A stretch of DNA of 64,000 nt from JBBQXK01 sp038209775 (GCA_038209775.1 JBBQXK010000009.1:1-64000); one strand, 5' to 3'. Shown: positions 42,562-52,202, counted from the first letter of the stretch. Translations and numbers: made by a program. Notes: a model not told the origin generated them from the sequence alone.

Positions 42562-42599
42562 ATGTAATCCTTTACATTATGCCATGTAAAGCATTACAT
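42562..42599. promoter_or_regulatory. Twin LacI-type operators
   Basis: Two palindromes of the form ATGTAA-N4-TTACAT lie at 42562-42577 and 42584-42599, 22 bases centre to centre (two helical turns). The pair as a whole is also an inverted repeat with 18-base arms matching at all but one position. It fills the divergent lacI/gfo promoter region and fits cooperative binding of LacI-family dimers. Confidence 0.75.
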
Positions 42600-42647
42600 C
42601 AAGGGAATAGGCGACCTTGCGGGCTGTCGGACCGAGGGGAGGCCGGG

Positions 42648-43820
42648 ATGGTTCACGCAACATCTGACGCCATCGGTCGCCGCTTGCGCGTGGGCATGGT
42701 CGGCGGTGGGCGCGGGGCGTTCATCGGGGCGGTGGACCGCATGGCGCTGCGGCTGGATGACCGGATCACACTGGTGGCGGGGGCTTTGTCGGCCGATCCG
42801 GGCAACGCGGCGGCCCCGGGTGCGGAACTGGGGCTGGCCGCCGACCGCTCCTATGCCGATTTCACAACGATGGCGCGGGCCGAGGGCGCCCGGGCCGACG
42901 GGATCGAGGCGGCGATCATCGTCACCCCGAACCACATGCATGCGCCGGTGGCAAAGGCGTTTCTTAGCGCCGGAATCGACGTGATCTGCGACAAGCCTTT
43001 GTCGGCGACCTTGGCCGAGGCCGATGAGCTGGCGTTGTTGGCCCGCGCGTCGGGTCTGGTGTTTGCGGTGACACTGAACAACACAGGCTATGCGATGGTG
43101 CGGCAGGCGCGCCAGATGGTGCAGGACGGGATGCTGGGCGATCTGCGGATCGTGCGGGCCGAGTATATCCAGGACTGGCTGACCAACCCGATCGAGGCGG
43201 ATGACCACAAGCAGGCCGGATGGCACACCGACCCTGCACGCGCGGGAAGGTCGGCCTGTCTGGCCGATATCGGCGTGCATGCCCATTCGCTGGCGGGGTT
43301 CATCAGCGGCCGGCATCCGACCTCGGTGGCCGCCGACCTGACGACCTTTGTGCCGGGGCGGCGGCTGGACGACAACGCGCATTGCCTGTTGCGCTATGAC
43401 GGTGGCGTGCGGGGGGTGCTGGTGTGCAGCCAGGTCAGCCCCGGCAACCTCAACAACCTGTCGGTGCGGGTTTATGGCACGAAGGCGGGGCTGGAATGGC
43501 ACGGGGATGACCCCGAGCGGCTGCTCTTTACCCCCCACGGCGAACCGGCCCGCACGATTGTACGAGGCGGCCCCGGCACCCTGTCCGAGGCGGCAAGGGT
43601 CAGCCGGATGCCCGCCACCCACCCCGAGGGCTATGTCGAGGGGTTCGCCAACCTTTACCGCGACGCCGCACATCTGATCACTGCGCGTCGTGCAGGCATC
43701 GCCCCCGATCCCGCCATCGCCGCCGTGGTGCCCACAGTTGAGGATGGCCTTGCGGGGCTGCGGTTCATCGAGGCTTCGGTCAACAGCCATCAGGCGGGGG
43801 GCGTCTGGACCGACATCTGA
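42648..43820 (+). CDS. Gfo/Idh/MocA-family NAD(P)-dependent sugar oxidoreductase (first)
   Basis: A 390-residue dehydrogenase with N-terminal Rossmann motif VGMVGGGRGAFIGAVDRMAL, the EKP-type motif as VICDKPLSATLAEA near residue 120, and the C-terminal alpha/beta domain with GRSACLADIGVHAHSLAGF. Members act on inositols, sugars or sugar acids. It is the first gene after the twin operators and is intact. The ATG at 42648 follows a gggaggccggg ribosome-binding region; longer frames run through the operator region and are not real. Confidence 0.88.
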   Translation: MVHATSDAIGRRLRVGMVGGGRGAFIGAVDRMALRLDDRITLVAGALSADPGNAAAPGAELGLAADRSYADFTTMARAEGARADGIEAAIIVTPNHMHAPVAKAFLSAGIDVICDKPLSATLAEADELALLARASGLVFAVTLNNTGYAMVRQARQMVQDGMLGDLRIVRAEYIQDWLTNPIEADDHKQAGWHTDPARAGRSACLADIGVHAHSLAGFISGRHPTSVAADLTTFVPGRRLDDNAHCLLRYDGGVRGVLVCSQVSPGNLNNLSVRVYGTKAGLEWHGDDPERLLFTPHGEPARTIVRGGPGTLSEAARVSRMPATHPEGYVEGFANLYRDAAHLITARRAGIAPDPAIAAVVPTVEDGLAGLRFIEASVNSHQAGGVWTDI

Positions 43821-43886
43821 ACACGGCGCTCGGGGGGGAGATCGCGCGCCGCCAACCTGACAACTTGTCAACCGGGAGGAAGACCA

Positions 43887-44932
43887 ATGACCATCAAGAG
43901 ACGCGAATTCATCATCGGGGCGGCCAGCATCGCAGGCTTTATGTCGGTGCGGGTCAAGGGCGTGCAGGCGCAGGATGTGAAGTACCGCATCGCCCTGTCG
44001 AACGGCTGGATCGGCAGCGAATGGCGCACCCAGATGATCGAAGAGGCACAGGCGGCGGCGGCGGCATGGGCCGACAAGGGCGTGGCCATCGAGGTGCTGG
44101 TGCAGCCGAAGAACGTCGACGTACAGGGCCAGATCGCCGATGTGGGCAACTTCATCAATGACGGTGTCAACGCCATCATCATCAACCCGAACTCGCCCAC
44201 CGCATTCAGCCCGACGTTTGCCAAGGCAAAGCCGCCGGCATCGGCGTCTATTCGACCGATGGCGAGATCGCGTCACCCGACGCTTATTTTGTGGGCATTG
44301 ACCAGAAGGAATGGGCGAAACTGTCGTCAAAATGGCTGGCCGACAAGATCGGCGGCAAGGGCAGCATCGTCTGCCTGAACGGCATCGCCGGGCACCCTGC
44401 CAACCAGGCGCGGGTCGAAGGCTATACCGAGGTTTTCGCAGGCTATCCCGACATCAAGATCGAGAACGAGGCGAACGCCGACTGGGATCCGGCCAAGGCA
44501 CAACAGACGGCGGCGACGCTTCTGTCGACCTACCCCGACCTGACCGCGATCTGGACGCAGGACGGCATGGCCGAAGGTGTGTGGCGCGCCATCGACGGCG
44601 CGGGCAAGGCGGCAACCATGCCCTGCACCGGCGAGTTGCGGCACAGCTTTGTCAAGCAGTGGGCGGCGAATGGCTGGAATTCGGCGGCCTCGATCAACCC
44701 GCCGGGCTGCATGTCAAGTGCCGTGCATGTGGCGGTTCCGGCGATGGAGGGCGGTACGCTCAGGGACGGCGTGCTGGGCGGGCCGAACGGCAACGCGCTT
44801 TATGTGCCGACGAAACTTGTGACCTCGGACGATATCGCGGCCCTTGCCACGGAACTGGCCGACAAGCCCGAGTTCTATTTCGTGTCGCTGACCCCGGGCC
44901 CGGATGAGATCAAGGCCGCATTCTTCGCCTGA
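43887..44932 (+). pseudogene. Sugar ABC importer binding protein (RbsB type), frameshifted
   Basis: The protein begins MTIKRREFIIGAASIAGFMS (signal peptide, Tat-like twin Arg absent but KRREF present) and is readable to SPTFAKAK. One base is lost near 44231, and the sequence continues in the next frame (AAGIGVYSTDGEIASPDAYF, VGIDQKEWAKLSSKWLADKI, to EFYFVSLTPGPDEIKAAFFA). Joined, it would be a typical RbsB-like protein of about 348 residues. The shift is not in a long homopolymer (gcaaagcc). Without binding protein the downstream importer is probably idle, unless this is a sequencing error. Confidence 0.82.
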
Positions 44933-44971
44933 CACGCGCGAAAGGCCGGGGTCCATCGCTCGCCGGCCACT

Positions 44972-45040
44972 TTCTCTTTTTCTGTCGAAAAGTATCCCAC
45001 GGGGGGTCCGGGGGGCGTGAAGCCCCCCGGTCCTGCCCCC
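44972..45040 (-). repeat. Intergenic repeat family 1 (copy, minus orientation)
   Basis: On the minus strand: gggggcagg, a gggggg/cccccc hairpin, ccccccgtgggatacttttc, then gacagaaaaag. It lies between the binding-protein pseudogene and the importer ATPase gene. Confidence 0.75.
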
Positions 45041-45072
45041 GACATCCGCGCTGTCGCCGCAGGAAACGCCGC

Positions 45073-46569
45073 ATGACCAACCTCGCCCTATCCGCCTCCG
45101 GCATCACCAAGCGTTTCGGCGCGCTGGTGGCCGTTGAGGATTGCGCATTCGACCTCGCCCGGGGCGAGGTGCATGCGCTTCTGGGCTCGAACGGCTGTGG
45201 CAAATCCACCCTGTGCAAGGTGATGGCGGGGACCCTGGCGGCGGATGCGGGGACTGTGCTGCTGGACGGCCATCCGACCACGTTTCGCGGACCACTGGAT
45301 GCGCGGCGGGGCGGAATTGCGACGGTCTATCAGGAATTGTCGCTGATCCCGACGCTCACGGTGGCCGCGAATATCGCGCTTGGGACCGAACCCGCAGGGC
45401 GGCTGGGCACGGTGGACCGGGCCGCCCTGCGCACGAGGGCCGAGGCGCTGATCGGGTCGGTGGGGGCACTGGCGGCGGGGCTGGACCCTGACGCGCTGGT
45501 GGGGGACCTGCCGATTGACCGCCAGCAGATCGTCGAGATTCTCAAGGCGCTGGCGATGGCGCCGCGGGTGATCCTGTTCGACGAAAGCACATCCTCGCTG
45601 GACCGCGCGCAGGTCGATGCGTTCTTTGCGCTGGTCCGCAGGCTGCAATCGGAAACTGTCTCGATCATCTTCATCAGTCACCGGATGCAGGAAATCTTTG
45701 CCATCGCAGACCGCGTGACTGTGATGCGCAACGGCACCCGTGTGGGTAAGCGCGTGACGGCCGAGACGACGCGGGATGATCTGGTGTCGCTGATGGTGGG
45801 CGGGCGGCACGAGCGGGGCACGCGGGTGCGCCGCGACAATGACGCGGCCGCAGTGTTGCAGTTGCAAGCGCTTGGCGGGGGGCGGCTGTCGGGCATCACG
45901 GTTGCCTTGCGTCCGGGTGAGGTATTGGGCCTTGGCGGCCTGCACGGGCAGGGGCGGTCAGAGTTCCTCTTGTCGTTGTTCGGGGCGTTTCCGGTCACTT
46001 CGGGCCAGATGATGCTGGCGGGCCAGCCCCATGCCCCGCGCGGTCCGAATGACGCGATCCGGGCCGGCCTCGCCTATGTCTCGGGCGACCGGGGCCGGGC
46101 TGGGGCGCTGCACGGGCGACCGATCCTTGAGAATATGGCGCTGGCGACGCTGTCGCGGCGGGGCGGGTTTCTGGCGCGGCGGGGGGCCTTGGCCGAGGGG
46201 CTGACCGGGTTGATCGACCGGCTGAAGCTGAAGTTCGGCAAACTGAGCCATCCCATCGGCACCCTGTCGGGTGGCAACCAGCAAAAGGCCATTCTGGGCC
46301 GCGCGCTGGCCGCCGGTCCGCGTGTGCTGTTGTTGGATGATCCGACCAAGGGCATCGACGTGCGCGCGAAAGAGGACCTTTATGCCCTGATCCGCGAGTT
46401 GGGCGCGCAGGGCGCGGCGGTGATCCTGTATTCGTCCGAGGATCACGAATTGCTGGAAAACGCCGACCGGGTGCTGGTGTTCAACGGCGGGCAGGTGGTC
46501 GAGGAATTGTCGGGCGACCGGCTGACCGAGTTCGACCTTTATTCGGCAGCACTGCGGAGTGCGGCATGA
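45073..46569 (+). CDS. Sugar ABC importer dual ATPase (RbsA/MglA type)
   Basis: A 498-residue protein with two fused ATPase domains. The first has Walker A GSNGCGKSTLCKVM and Walker B VILFDESTSSLD; its signature region is degenerate (LPIDRQQIVEILKALA), as is common. The second has a degenerate Walker A GGLHGQGRSEFLL, a good signature LSGGNQQKAILGRALA and VLLLDDPTKGIDVRA. The gene is intact and overlaps the permease gene. Substrate unknown; the class carries ribose, galactose, inositol and similar sugars. Confidence 0.9.
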   Translation: MTNLALSASGITKRFGALVAVEDCAFDLARGEVHALLGSNGCGKSTLCKVMAGTLAADAGTVLLDGHPTTFRGPLDARRGGIATVYQELSLIPTLTVAANIALGTEPAGRLGTVDRAALRTRAEALIGSVGALAAGLDPDALVGDLPIDRQQIVEILKALAMAPRVILFDESTSSLDRAQVDAFFALVRRLQSETVSIIFISHRMQEIFAIADRVTVMRNGTRVGKRVTAETTRDDLVSLMVGGRHERGTRVRRDNDAAAVLQLQALGGGRLSGITVALRPGEVLGLGGLHGQGRSEFLLSLFGAFPVTSGQMMLAGQPHAPRGPNDAIRAGLAYVSGDRGRAGALHGRPILENMALATLSRRGGFLARRGALAEGLTGLIDRLKLKFGKLSHPIGTLSGGNQQKAILGRALAAGPRVLLLDDPTKGIDVRAKEDLYALIRELGAQGAAVILYSSEDHELLENADRVLVFNGGQVVEELSGDRLTEFDLYSAALRSAA

Positions 46570-47525
46570 TCGCCCGCCCCGGCCTGATGACGCGACTGCG
46601 CCGCAACCCGATCTCGCTGGCGGTGGCGCTGCTGGTCGTGCTGATCGTCGTCAACGCGCTGTTGCAGCGGAATTTCTTCAAGCCGGGTATCATGCTGTCA
46701 AACCTGACCACGTTCCTGCCGCTGATGATGATCGCGGTGGGGCAGGCGTTTGTCGTCAAGGGCGGGTCGATCGACCTGTCGCTGGGGGCCATCGTGTCGC
46801 TGGTCAATGTGGTGGTCGTGGTGATTGCCGAACGGGTCGGCGGGACGGGCGGAGTGTTCATGGGCATGGCGGCGGGGGTGGCGGCGGGGCTGGCTTGTGG
46901 GCTGGTGAATGGCATCCTGATTGCCGGGGTCCGCCTGCAGGCCATCATGACCACATTCGCCACGTCCATCGTGATCGGCGGCCTGGCGCTCAGGGTGCTG
47001 CCACAGGCCGGGGGGGCGCTGCCTGCGGCCTATTACATCACCTATGGCGGCTGGGTGGTGGGTCTGCCGTTCGTGCTGATCGTGCTGGGGGTGCTGGTCG
47101 GTGCCATCGGCTGGGTCGGGCGCAGTGCGTTTCACACGCATCTGACCGCCGTCGGGGCGAACCGGCAGGGCGCCTATCAGACCGGCCTGCCGGTGGCCCG
47201 CATCCGTATCATGAGCCACGTCATTGCGGGCGGCATGGCGGCGGTGGCCGCGTTGTGGATCCCTGGCGTGACCGGGGCCGGTGACCCGTTGATGGGGCAG
47301 GCGTTCACGCTGGGGTCGGTCAGTGCGGTCGTCCTGGGCGGCATCGCGCTGTCGGGTGGCTGGGGGTATGTGCTGGGGGCGGTGCTGGGCGGGGCCATTC
47401 TGGGGTTCATCAACAACATCATCTTCTTTGCCAACATCCCCTATCAGTTCCAAAGCATCGTGCAGGGCGTCATCATCCTGTTGGCCCTTGCCGCAGGCAT
47501 CTTCGTGTCAAGGAAACCCGGATGA
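46566..47525 (+). CDS. Sugar ABC importer permease (RbsC type, first)
   Basis: A 319-residue permease with eight to ten hydrophobic segments. The family motif GQAFVVKGGSIDLSLGAIVSL is near residue 60 and AVVLGGIALSGGWGYVLGA near residue 258. It is intact and overlaps both neighbours by four bases. Confidence 0.9.
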   Translation: MIARPGLMTRLRRNPISLAVALLVVLIVVNALLQRNFFKPGIMLSNLTTFLPLMMIAVGQAFVVKGGSIDLSLGAIVSLVNVVVVVIAERVGGTGGVFMGMAAGVAAGLACGLVNGILIAGVRLQAIMTTFATSIVIGGLALRVLPQAGGALPAAYYITYGGWVVGLPFVLIVLGVLVGAIGWVGRSAFHTHLTAVGANRQGAYQTGLPVARIRIMSHVIAGGMAAVAALWIPGVTGAGDPLMGQAFTLGSVSAVVLGGIALSGGWGYVLGAVLGGAILGFINNIIFFANIPYQFQSIVQGVIILLALAAGIFVSRKPG

Positions 47526-48328
47526 CCGATGTCATGTCCCGTACCCGCGTGCTGCTGGCCGAAAACCCTGTTCTGGCCATTGTCATCGGCACCCTTCTGA
47601 TGCTGGCGGCGGATGAGGCGATAGCCCCCGGTTTCGCCTCGGCCCGCCAGATTTCGGGGCAACTGACGGTGGCGGCGATCCTGGGCATCGTGGCGGCTGG
47701 GCAGGGGCTGGTGATCCTGTCGGGGCGTGAGGGGATTGACCTGTCGGTGGCATCGGTCATGTCGCTGGCGGCGCTGACCGTGGGCAATGTGATGGGCGGT
47801 GACAATGCGCTGACGCTGCCCGCGCTGGGGGTGTCACTGGCCGTCGGTGTCAGTGCGAGGATGTTCAACGGCTTGGGCGTCGCGGTGCTGCGCATCCCGC
47901 CTCTGGTGATGACGCTGCGGACGGCGGGGGTGATTACCGGCCTTCTGGTGGTGCTGACGCAGGGGCAGACCTCGGGTGCGGCGTCGCCGCTGTTGCAGGG
48001 GTTCATCGGGCAGCCGTTCCTTCTGGGGCTGCCCGGGATCCTGTGGGTCTGGGTGGTGCTGATTGCGGGCATCCATCTGATGCTGACCTCGACGCGGTTC
48101 GGGTTCAATCTGTATGCGGTGGGGTCGAATGATCTGGCAGCCGAGTTGTCGGGGGTGCGGGTCCGCTGGACGCGGATCGTGACCTATGGGTTGTCCGGGC
48201 TGTTCTCGGGGTTTGGCGGGTTCTGCCTTTTGGGCTATACCGGCACCGTGTCCGTGGGCGCGTCCGAGCAATACATCCTTCCATCGGTCATTGCGGTGGT
48301 GATCGGTCGGGCATGGTCGTGGTGGTGA
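47522..48328 (+). pseudogene. Sugar ABC importer permease (RbsC type, second), 3' end deleted
   Basis: The frame encodes 268 residues of an RbsC-like permease, including GQGLVILSGREGIDLSVASV, and is normal up to EQYILPSVIAVVIG. It then changes abruptly to RAWSWW-stop, and the expected final 60-70 residues, including the conserved GG...GGxG region and the last helices, are absent. The reading passes directly into the SDR gene, so a deletion joined the two at about 48306-48313. The remaining permease is unlikely to be functional. Confidence 0.75.
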
Positions 48329-48969
48329 CCGGCGGTTCGCAGGGGGTGGGCAGGGCGATTGCACGTCTGGCGGCATCGTCGGGGGTGGTACTGGCGGGGC
48401 GGGATCAAACCGACGGCGATGCGGTGACGGCGTGGCTGGGGGTGCCAGCGGTGTTTGTGGGCGGCGATCTGGCCGATCCCGAAGTGCCTGCGATGATTGC
48501 AGAGGCGGCACTGGACCGGTTCGGGCGGATCGACGGGCTGGCGAATGCGGCGGGGCTGACCGACCGGGGGTCGGTTGTGACCGGGGATGTGGCGTTGTGG
48601 GACCGGCTGTATCGTCACGTCCTGTCGATGAACGCCTATTGCGGCATGCCGGAACTGGCAGTCTATGCCGCGACCAAGGGAGCGCTGGCGACGCTGACCA
48701 GGAACGCGGCGAACGCGCATCTGGCGGACCGTGTCCGCGTCAACGGCATCATGACGGGCTGGGGTGCATCCCACGCCGAAGAACAGAAGCGGGCCGCGAC
48801 TTTGGGCAAGGGTGAAAGTTGGGCGGCACAGGTGGCCGCAGGGATGCCGCTGAGGCAGCTGCTGAGCGTGGATGAGGTGGCGCTGCTGGCGGTGTTCCTG
48901 TTGTCGGATACCGGCGGCCTGATGACCGGCGCGCTGGTCGACATGGAACAGAAGGTGGTTGGCGCATGA
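48313..48969 (+). pseudogene. Short-chain dehydrogenase/reductase with internal deletion
   Basis: The 218-residue frame starts with the Rossmann motif MVVVVTGGSQGVGRAIARL and retains GLANAAGLTDRG and the active-site YAATK (in AVYAATKGALATLTRNAANA). Between WDRLYRHV and LSMNAYCG, about 30-35 residues normally present in the family (the alpha-4/beta-5 part before the catalytic Ser) are missing in frame. It begins within the truncated permease frame, at the same deletion junction. The protein could be translated but should not fold normally. Confidence 0.65.
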
Positions 48970-49994
48970 CGCATCGCTTGCAGGCCGAGGGGATTTCGGC
49001 GGGGTTCATTCCAGACTGTGGGGTTCTGGCCGACCTGTCGGTCGTGGATCAGGGCGCGACCGTGGCCCCGATGCACCGCGCGCCGTGGATTGGTGAGCCT
49101 GTGCCACCCGGCTCACCGCCACATCAGGTGCTGCTGCAGGGTGATTTCTTCTGTGCGCCGTTCGGCGATGCCAGTGCCGACGGGGCACCGCTGCATGGCT
49201 GGCCCGCGAACGGGCACTGGACGGTGCAAGACGCGTCACCCGCACAAATGATGGCGGTGCTGGACCGGACTGTGATGGGCGCACGGGTGACGAAGTCGCT
49301 GGCGGTCCGCGACGGGCATCCGTTTGTCTATCAGACCCATGTGTTTACGGGCGGTGCTGGGCGGATCGGGGCGGCCAATCACGCGATGGTCAGCCTGCCG
49401 CATGGCGGGATGATCTCGGTGTCGCCCAAGGTGCTGTGGCGCACGCCGCCGGGGATGGTCGAGCCTGACCCGTCGCGGGGCCGTTCGGCCTTGCGCTATC
49501 CCGCGACCGCAACCGATCCGCACTTTTTCCCCGGGCGCGAGGGGCCGGTTGACCTGACGCTGTACCCATTTGGCCCCGCGCATGAGGATTTCGTGGTGGC
49601 GCTGGAACCGCCCGGCGCGCATCTGGCTTGGACGGCAGTGGTACGTCCGGTCGAGGGCGATTGCTGGCTGTCGCTGCGCCGCGCGGATGAGGCCCCCGCG
49701 ACGATGCTGTGGCATTCCAACGGCGGGCGCGACTATGCCCCCTGGCTGGGGCGGCACCGGGGGTGTCTGGGGATCGAGGAGGGGTTTCATGGCCCGATCC
49801 TTGGGGCTGATGATCCTGACCGGCGCGATCTTGTGTTGGGGGGCGAGCGGCGCATCCGCCATGTGACCGGGGCGTTTCGCTGGCCTTCGGGGGCGCGGGT
49901 GGTGGCGGTGGCGGTTGATGGCGGGGCGGTGATCGTGACCGGGGCGGGCGGGGCCGAGCGGCGGCTGGGGTACGACCCCGGGCATCTGGCATAG
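48966..49994 (+). CDS. Aldose-1-epimerase-like (galactose-mutarotase-fold) protein
   Basis: A 342-residue protein that looks intact and starts MTHRLQAEGISAGFIPDCGV. Repeated beta-rich segments and words such as PLHGWPANGHW, YQTHVFTGGAG, NHAMVSLPHGGMI and WHSNGGRDYAPWLG suggest a mutarotase-like fold (DUF4432-like), but I am not certain of the family. It overlaps the SDR stop by four bases, so it is translated with the sugar operon. A sugar mutarotase or isomerase role is inferred from context. Confidence 0.6.
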   Translation: MTHRLQAEGISAGFIPDCGVLADLSVVDQGATVAPMHRAPWIGEPVPPGSPPHQVLLQGDFFCAPFGDASADGAPLHGWPANGHWTVQDASPAQMMAVLDRTVMGARVTKSLAVRDGHPFVYQTHVFTGGAGRIGAANHAMVSLPHGGMISVSPKVLWRTPPGMVEPDPSRGRSALRYPATATDPHFFPGREGPVDLTLYPFGPAHEDFVVALEPPGAHLAWTAVVRPVEGDCWLSLRRADEAPATMLWHSNGGRDYAPWLGRHRGCLGIEEGFHGPILGADDPDRRDLVLGGERRIRHVTGAFRWPSGARVVAVAVDGGAVIVTGAGGAERRLGYDPGHLA

Positions 49995-50005
49995 GGCTGC
50001 GGACG

Positions 50006-51076
50006 ATGGCGTTTCGGGTGGCGGGGATCAATTTCGACCACATGCACATGGGAGACCTGCTGCGGCAGGTGCAGGATCATAAGGGTGCCGACATCGTGGG
50101 CATCTGCGACGGCGACCCCGCACGGATGGCAGGGGCTGTCACTGCCTTTGGCATTCCGCCGGGCCTTGTGTTCACCGATGTGGCCGCCTGTCTGGCCACC
50201 CGGCCCGACATGGTGATCCTGTGCCCCGCCACCGCCGACCATGCCCGTTATGTCGAACAGGTGTCGGGCCATACCCGGCTGATCCTGCTGGAAAAACCCT
50301 TTGCCGCCAGTCTGGCCGATGCCGACCGGATGATTGCCGCCTGTGCCGCGAAAGGCACCCTTCTGGCGATCAACTGGCCGCTGGCGTGGTATCCGCCCCA
50401 TATCACCACCAAGCGGATGATCGACGACGGCACGATAGGCACCGTAACCGAGGTGCATTTTTATGACGGAAACCGGGGGCCGCTTTACCATCTGGCCGAC
50501 AAGGTCGAGGTCAGCCGCGAAGAGGTGGAGCGTCAGAAGCCGGGGTCATGGTGGTACAAGGCGGCATCCGGGGGCGGGTCCTTGCGGGACTACCTCGGCT
50601 ATGGGGCGACGCTTGGCACCTGGTTCCTGAACGGCGAGGCTCCGCTGGAGGTGACGGCGGTGACATGGGGCGCACCCGGGCTGGAGGTGGACGAACATGC
50701 CGTCTGCGTGCTGCGCTATGCCCGGGGGCTAAGCCGGATGGAGACGCGGTGGGGCACCTTCACCGACCCATGGACGCTGCAACCCCAGCCGAAATGCGGG
50801 TTCGTCGTGGTCGGGACCGAAGGCACGATTTCATCGTATGACTATGAGGATCACGTCACCGTCCAGACCCGCGCGCGGCCACAGGCGACGGTGGTGCCGA
50901 ACGATCCGCTGGCGGCACCGTTCCGCGCCCCGGTCGAGTATCTGCTGCACTGCCTGGAAACCGGCATACCGGTGACCGGCCCGCTTGACCCCGCCATTTC
51001 GCGGACCGGGCAGCGGATTGTCGATACCGCCCATGCCTCGGCCAAGGCCGGGAGTACCTTGCCGCTGGTGGGCTGA
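50006..51076 (+). CDS. Gfo/Idh/MocA-family oxidoreductase (second)
   Basis: A 356-residue intact dehydrogenase. The N-terminus is atypical (MAFRVAGINFDHMHMGDLLR, His-rich instead of the GxGxxG loop). The EKP motif is present (LILLEKPFAASLADADR), as is the segment GGGSLRDYLGYGATLGTWFL before the C-terminal domain. It lies 11 bases after the epimerase-like gene. Loss of the classical dinucleotide loop may mean altered cofactor use, but this subfamily may be like that in general. Confidence 0.85.
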   Translation: MAFRVAGINFDHMHMGDLLRQVQDHKGADIVGICDGDPARMAGAVTAFGIPPGLVFTDVAACLATRPDMVILCPATADHARYVEQVSGHTRLILLEKPFAASLADADRMIAACAAKGTLLAINWPLAWYPPHITTKRMIDDGTIGTVTEVHFYDGNRGPLYHLADKVEVSREEVERQKPGSWWYKAASGGGSLRDYLGYGATLGTWFLNGEAPLEVTAVTWGAPGLEVDEHAVCVLRYARGLSRMETRWGTFTDPWTLQPQPKCGFVVVGTEGTISSYDYEDHVTVQTRARPQATVVPNDPLAAPFRAPVEYLLHCLETGIPVTGPLDPAISRTGQRIVDTAHASAKAGSTLPLVG

Positions 51077-52169
51077 ATGGCGGGGCGGGATGACTATGCT
51101 CTGACGACAGGGCAGGCGGGTGACGTGCCTGCGCCCGAGCTTGACTATCTGCCACCCCGGCCCCGGCAGCCGCACCGGATTGCGCTGGTGGGGGCGGGGG
51201 ATTTCGTTTGCGCATCTTGACGCCTACCGCAGCCACGGGTTTGTCGTGGGTGTCATCCCGTCGCGGGATGTGGCGCGGGCCACGGCACGGCGGGATGAGT
51301 TCGCGCCAAGGGCCGAGGTGATGACCGACTATGCGGCCCTGCTGGCGCGTGACGATATCGACGTGATCGACCTGACCCCCCACCCCGCCGAACGCCTGCC
51401 GATGATCGAGGCCGCCCTGCGCGCGGGCAAGCATGTGCTGAGCCAGAAGCCCTTTGTCACCGATCTGGACGAAGGTGAACGGCTGTGCGCGCTGGCTGAC
51501 GCGCAGGGGCTGCATCTGGCGGTCAACCAGAACGGATGCTGGGCGCCGCATCTGGCGTGGATGCGGGCGGCGGTGCGGGCGGGGATGGTCGGGCGGGTGA
51601 TGTTGCTGCATGTCGCCGTCCACTGGGATCACCGCTGGATCGCGGGCACGCCGTTTGCCGGTATGGCGGATGTGGTGATGTACGATTTCTGGGTGCACTG
51701 GTTCGACTTTGTGACGTCGGTCTTGGGCCGTTCGGCGCGGCGGGTGCAGGCGCAGGCGGTACAGGGGCCAGAGGTGGAATTTCCGCCGATGCTGGCCTCG
51801 GCCATGATGGATTTCACCGATGCACAGGCCAGCCTTGTGTTCGACGCGGCCACCCCCTTTGGCCCGCACGACACCACCTATATCGCCGGCACTATGGGCA
51901 GCCTGATGTCGTCAGGCCCCGATCTGGGGCGGCAGACGGTAACCCTGCATACCGCCGCAGGGATCGCGCGGCCGGTGTTGCGGGGACGGTGGTTCAACGA
52001 CGGGTTCGCCGGGGCGATGGGGGCGCTGTTGGTCGCAATCGAGACGGGTGTGCCGCCCGAGAACAGCGCGCGCGGCAATCTTGTCAGCCTGGCGCACACC
52101 TTTGCCGCGTTGCACAGCGCCGCCACAAGTGAGGCTGCCGTGCCCGGAGTGGTGCGGACGCGGGGGTGA
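51077..52169 (+). pseudogene. Gfo/Idh/MocA-family oxidoreductase (third), frameshifted near its start
   Basis: The ATG at 51077 overlaps the previous stop context and opens MAGRDDYALTTGQAGDVPAP followed by RIALVGAG, then shifts within a GGGGG run near 51198 and stops. The rest (ISFAHLDAYRSHGFVVGVIP, KHVLSQKPFVTDLDEGERLC, VMYDFWVHWFDFVTSVLG) is in another frame to 52169. The shift lies inside the dinucleotide-binding GxGGIS loop. Because it is in a homopolymer, a sequencing error is possible here more than at the other sites. Confidence 0.75.
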
Positions 52170-52171
52170 GT

Positions 52172-52196
52172 GCGTGGCAGGGCGGACCTGCCACGC
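52172..52196. terminator. Hairpin terminator between convergent gfo and infC
   Basis: Arms gcgtggcag (52172-52180) and ctgccacgc (52188-52196) form a perfect stem with a 7-base loop in the 33-base gap between converging genes. It likely works for both directions, although no long T-run is present. Confidence 0.65.
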
Positions 52197-52202
52197 GGGC
52201 CG

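Noticed and set aside
44200..44260. Programmed ribosomal frameshift in the sugar-binding-protein gene
   Set aside because: No slippery heptamer or downstream pseudoknot is evident, and neighbouring genes have unrelated lesions, so simple mutation is more likely.
50006..50060. Loss of the GxGxxG loop as evidence that the second Gfo/Idh/MocA gene is also broken
   Set aside because: The frame is intact with an EKP motif, and some Gfo/Idh/MocA subfamilies have atypical first loops; there is no clear sign of decay.
38226..52169. Insertion sequence or integrated element as cause of the damage
   Set aside because: I saw no transposase, integrase, terminal inverted repeats or target duplications; the lesions are small indels, substitutions and simple deletions.
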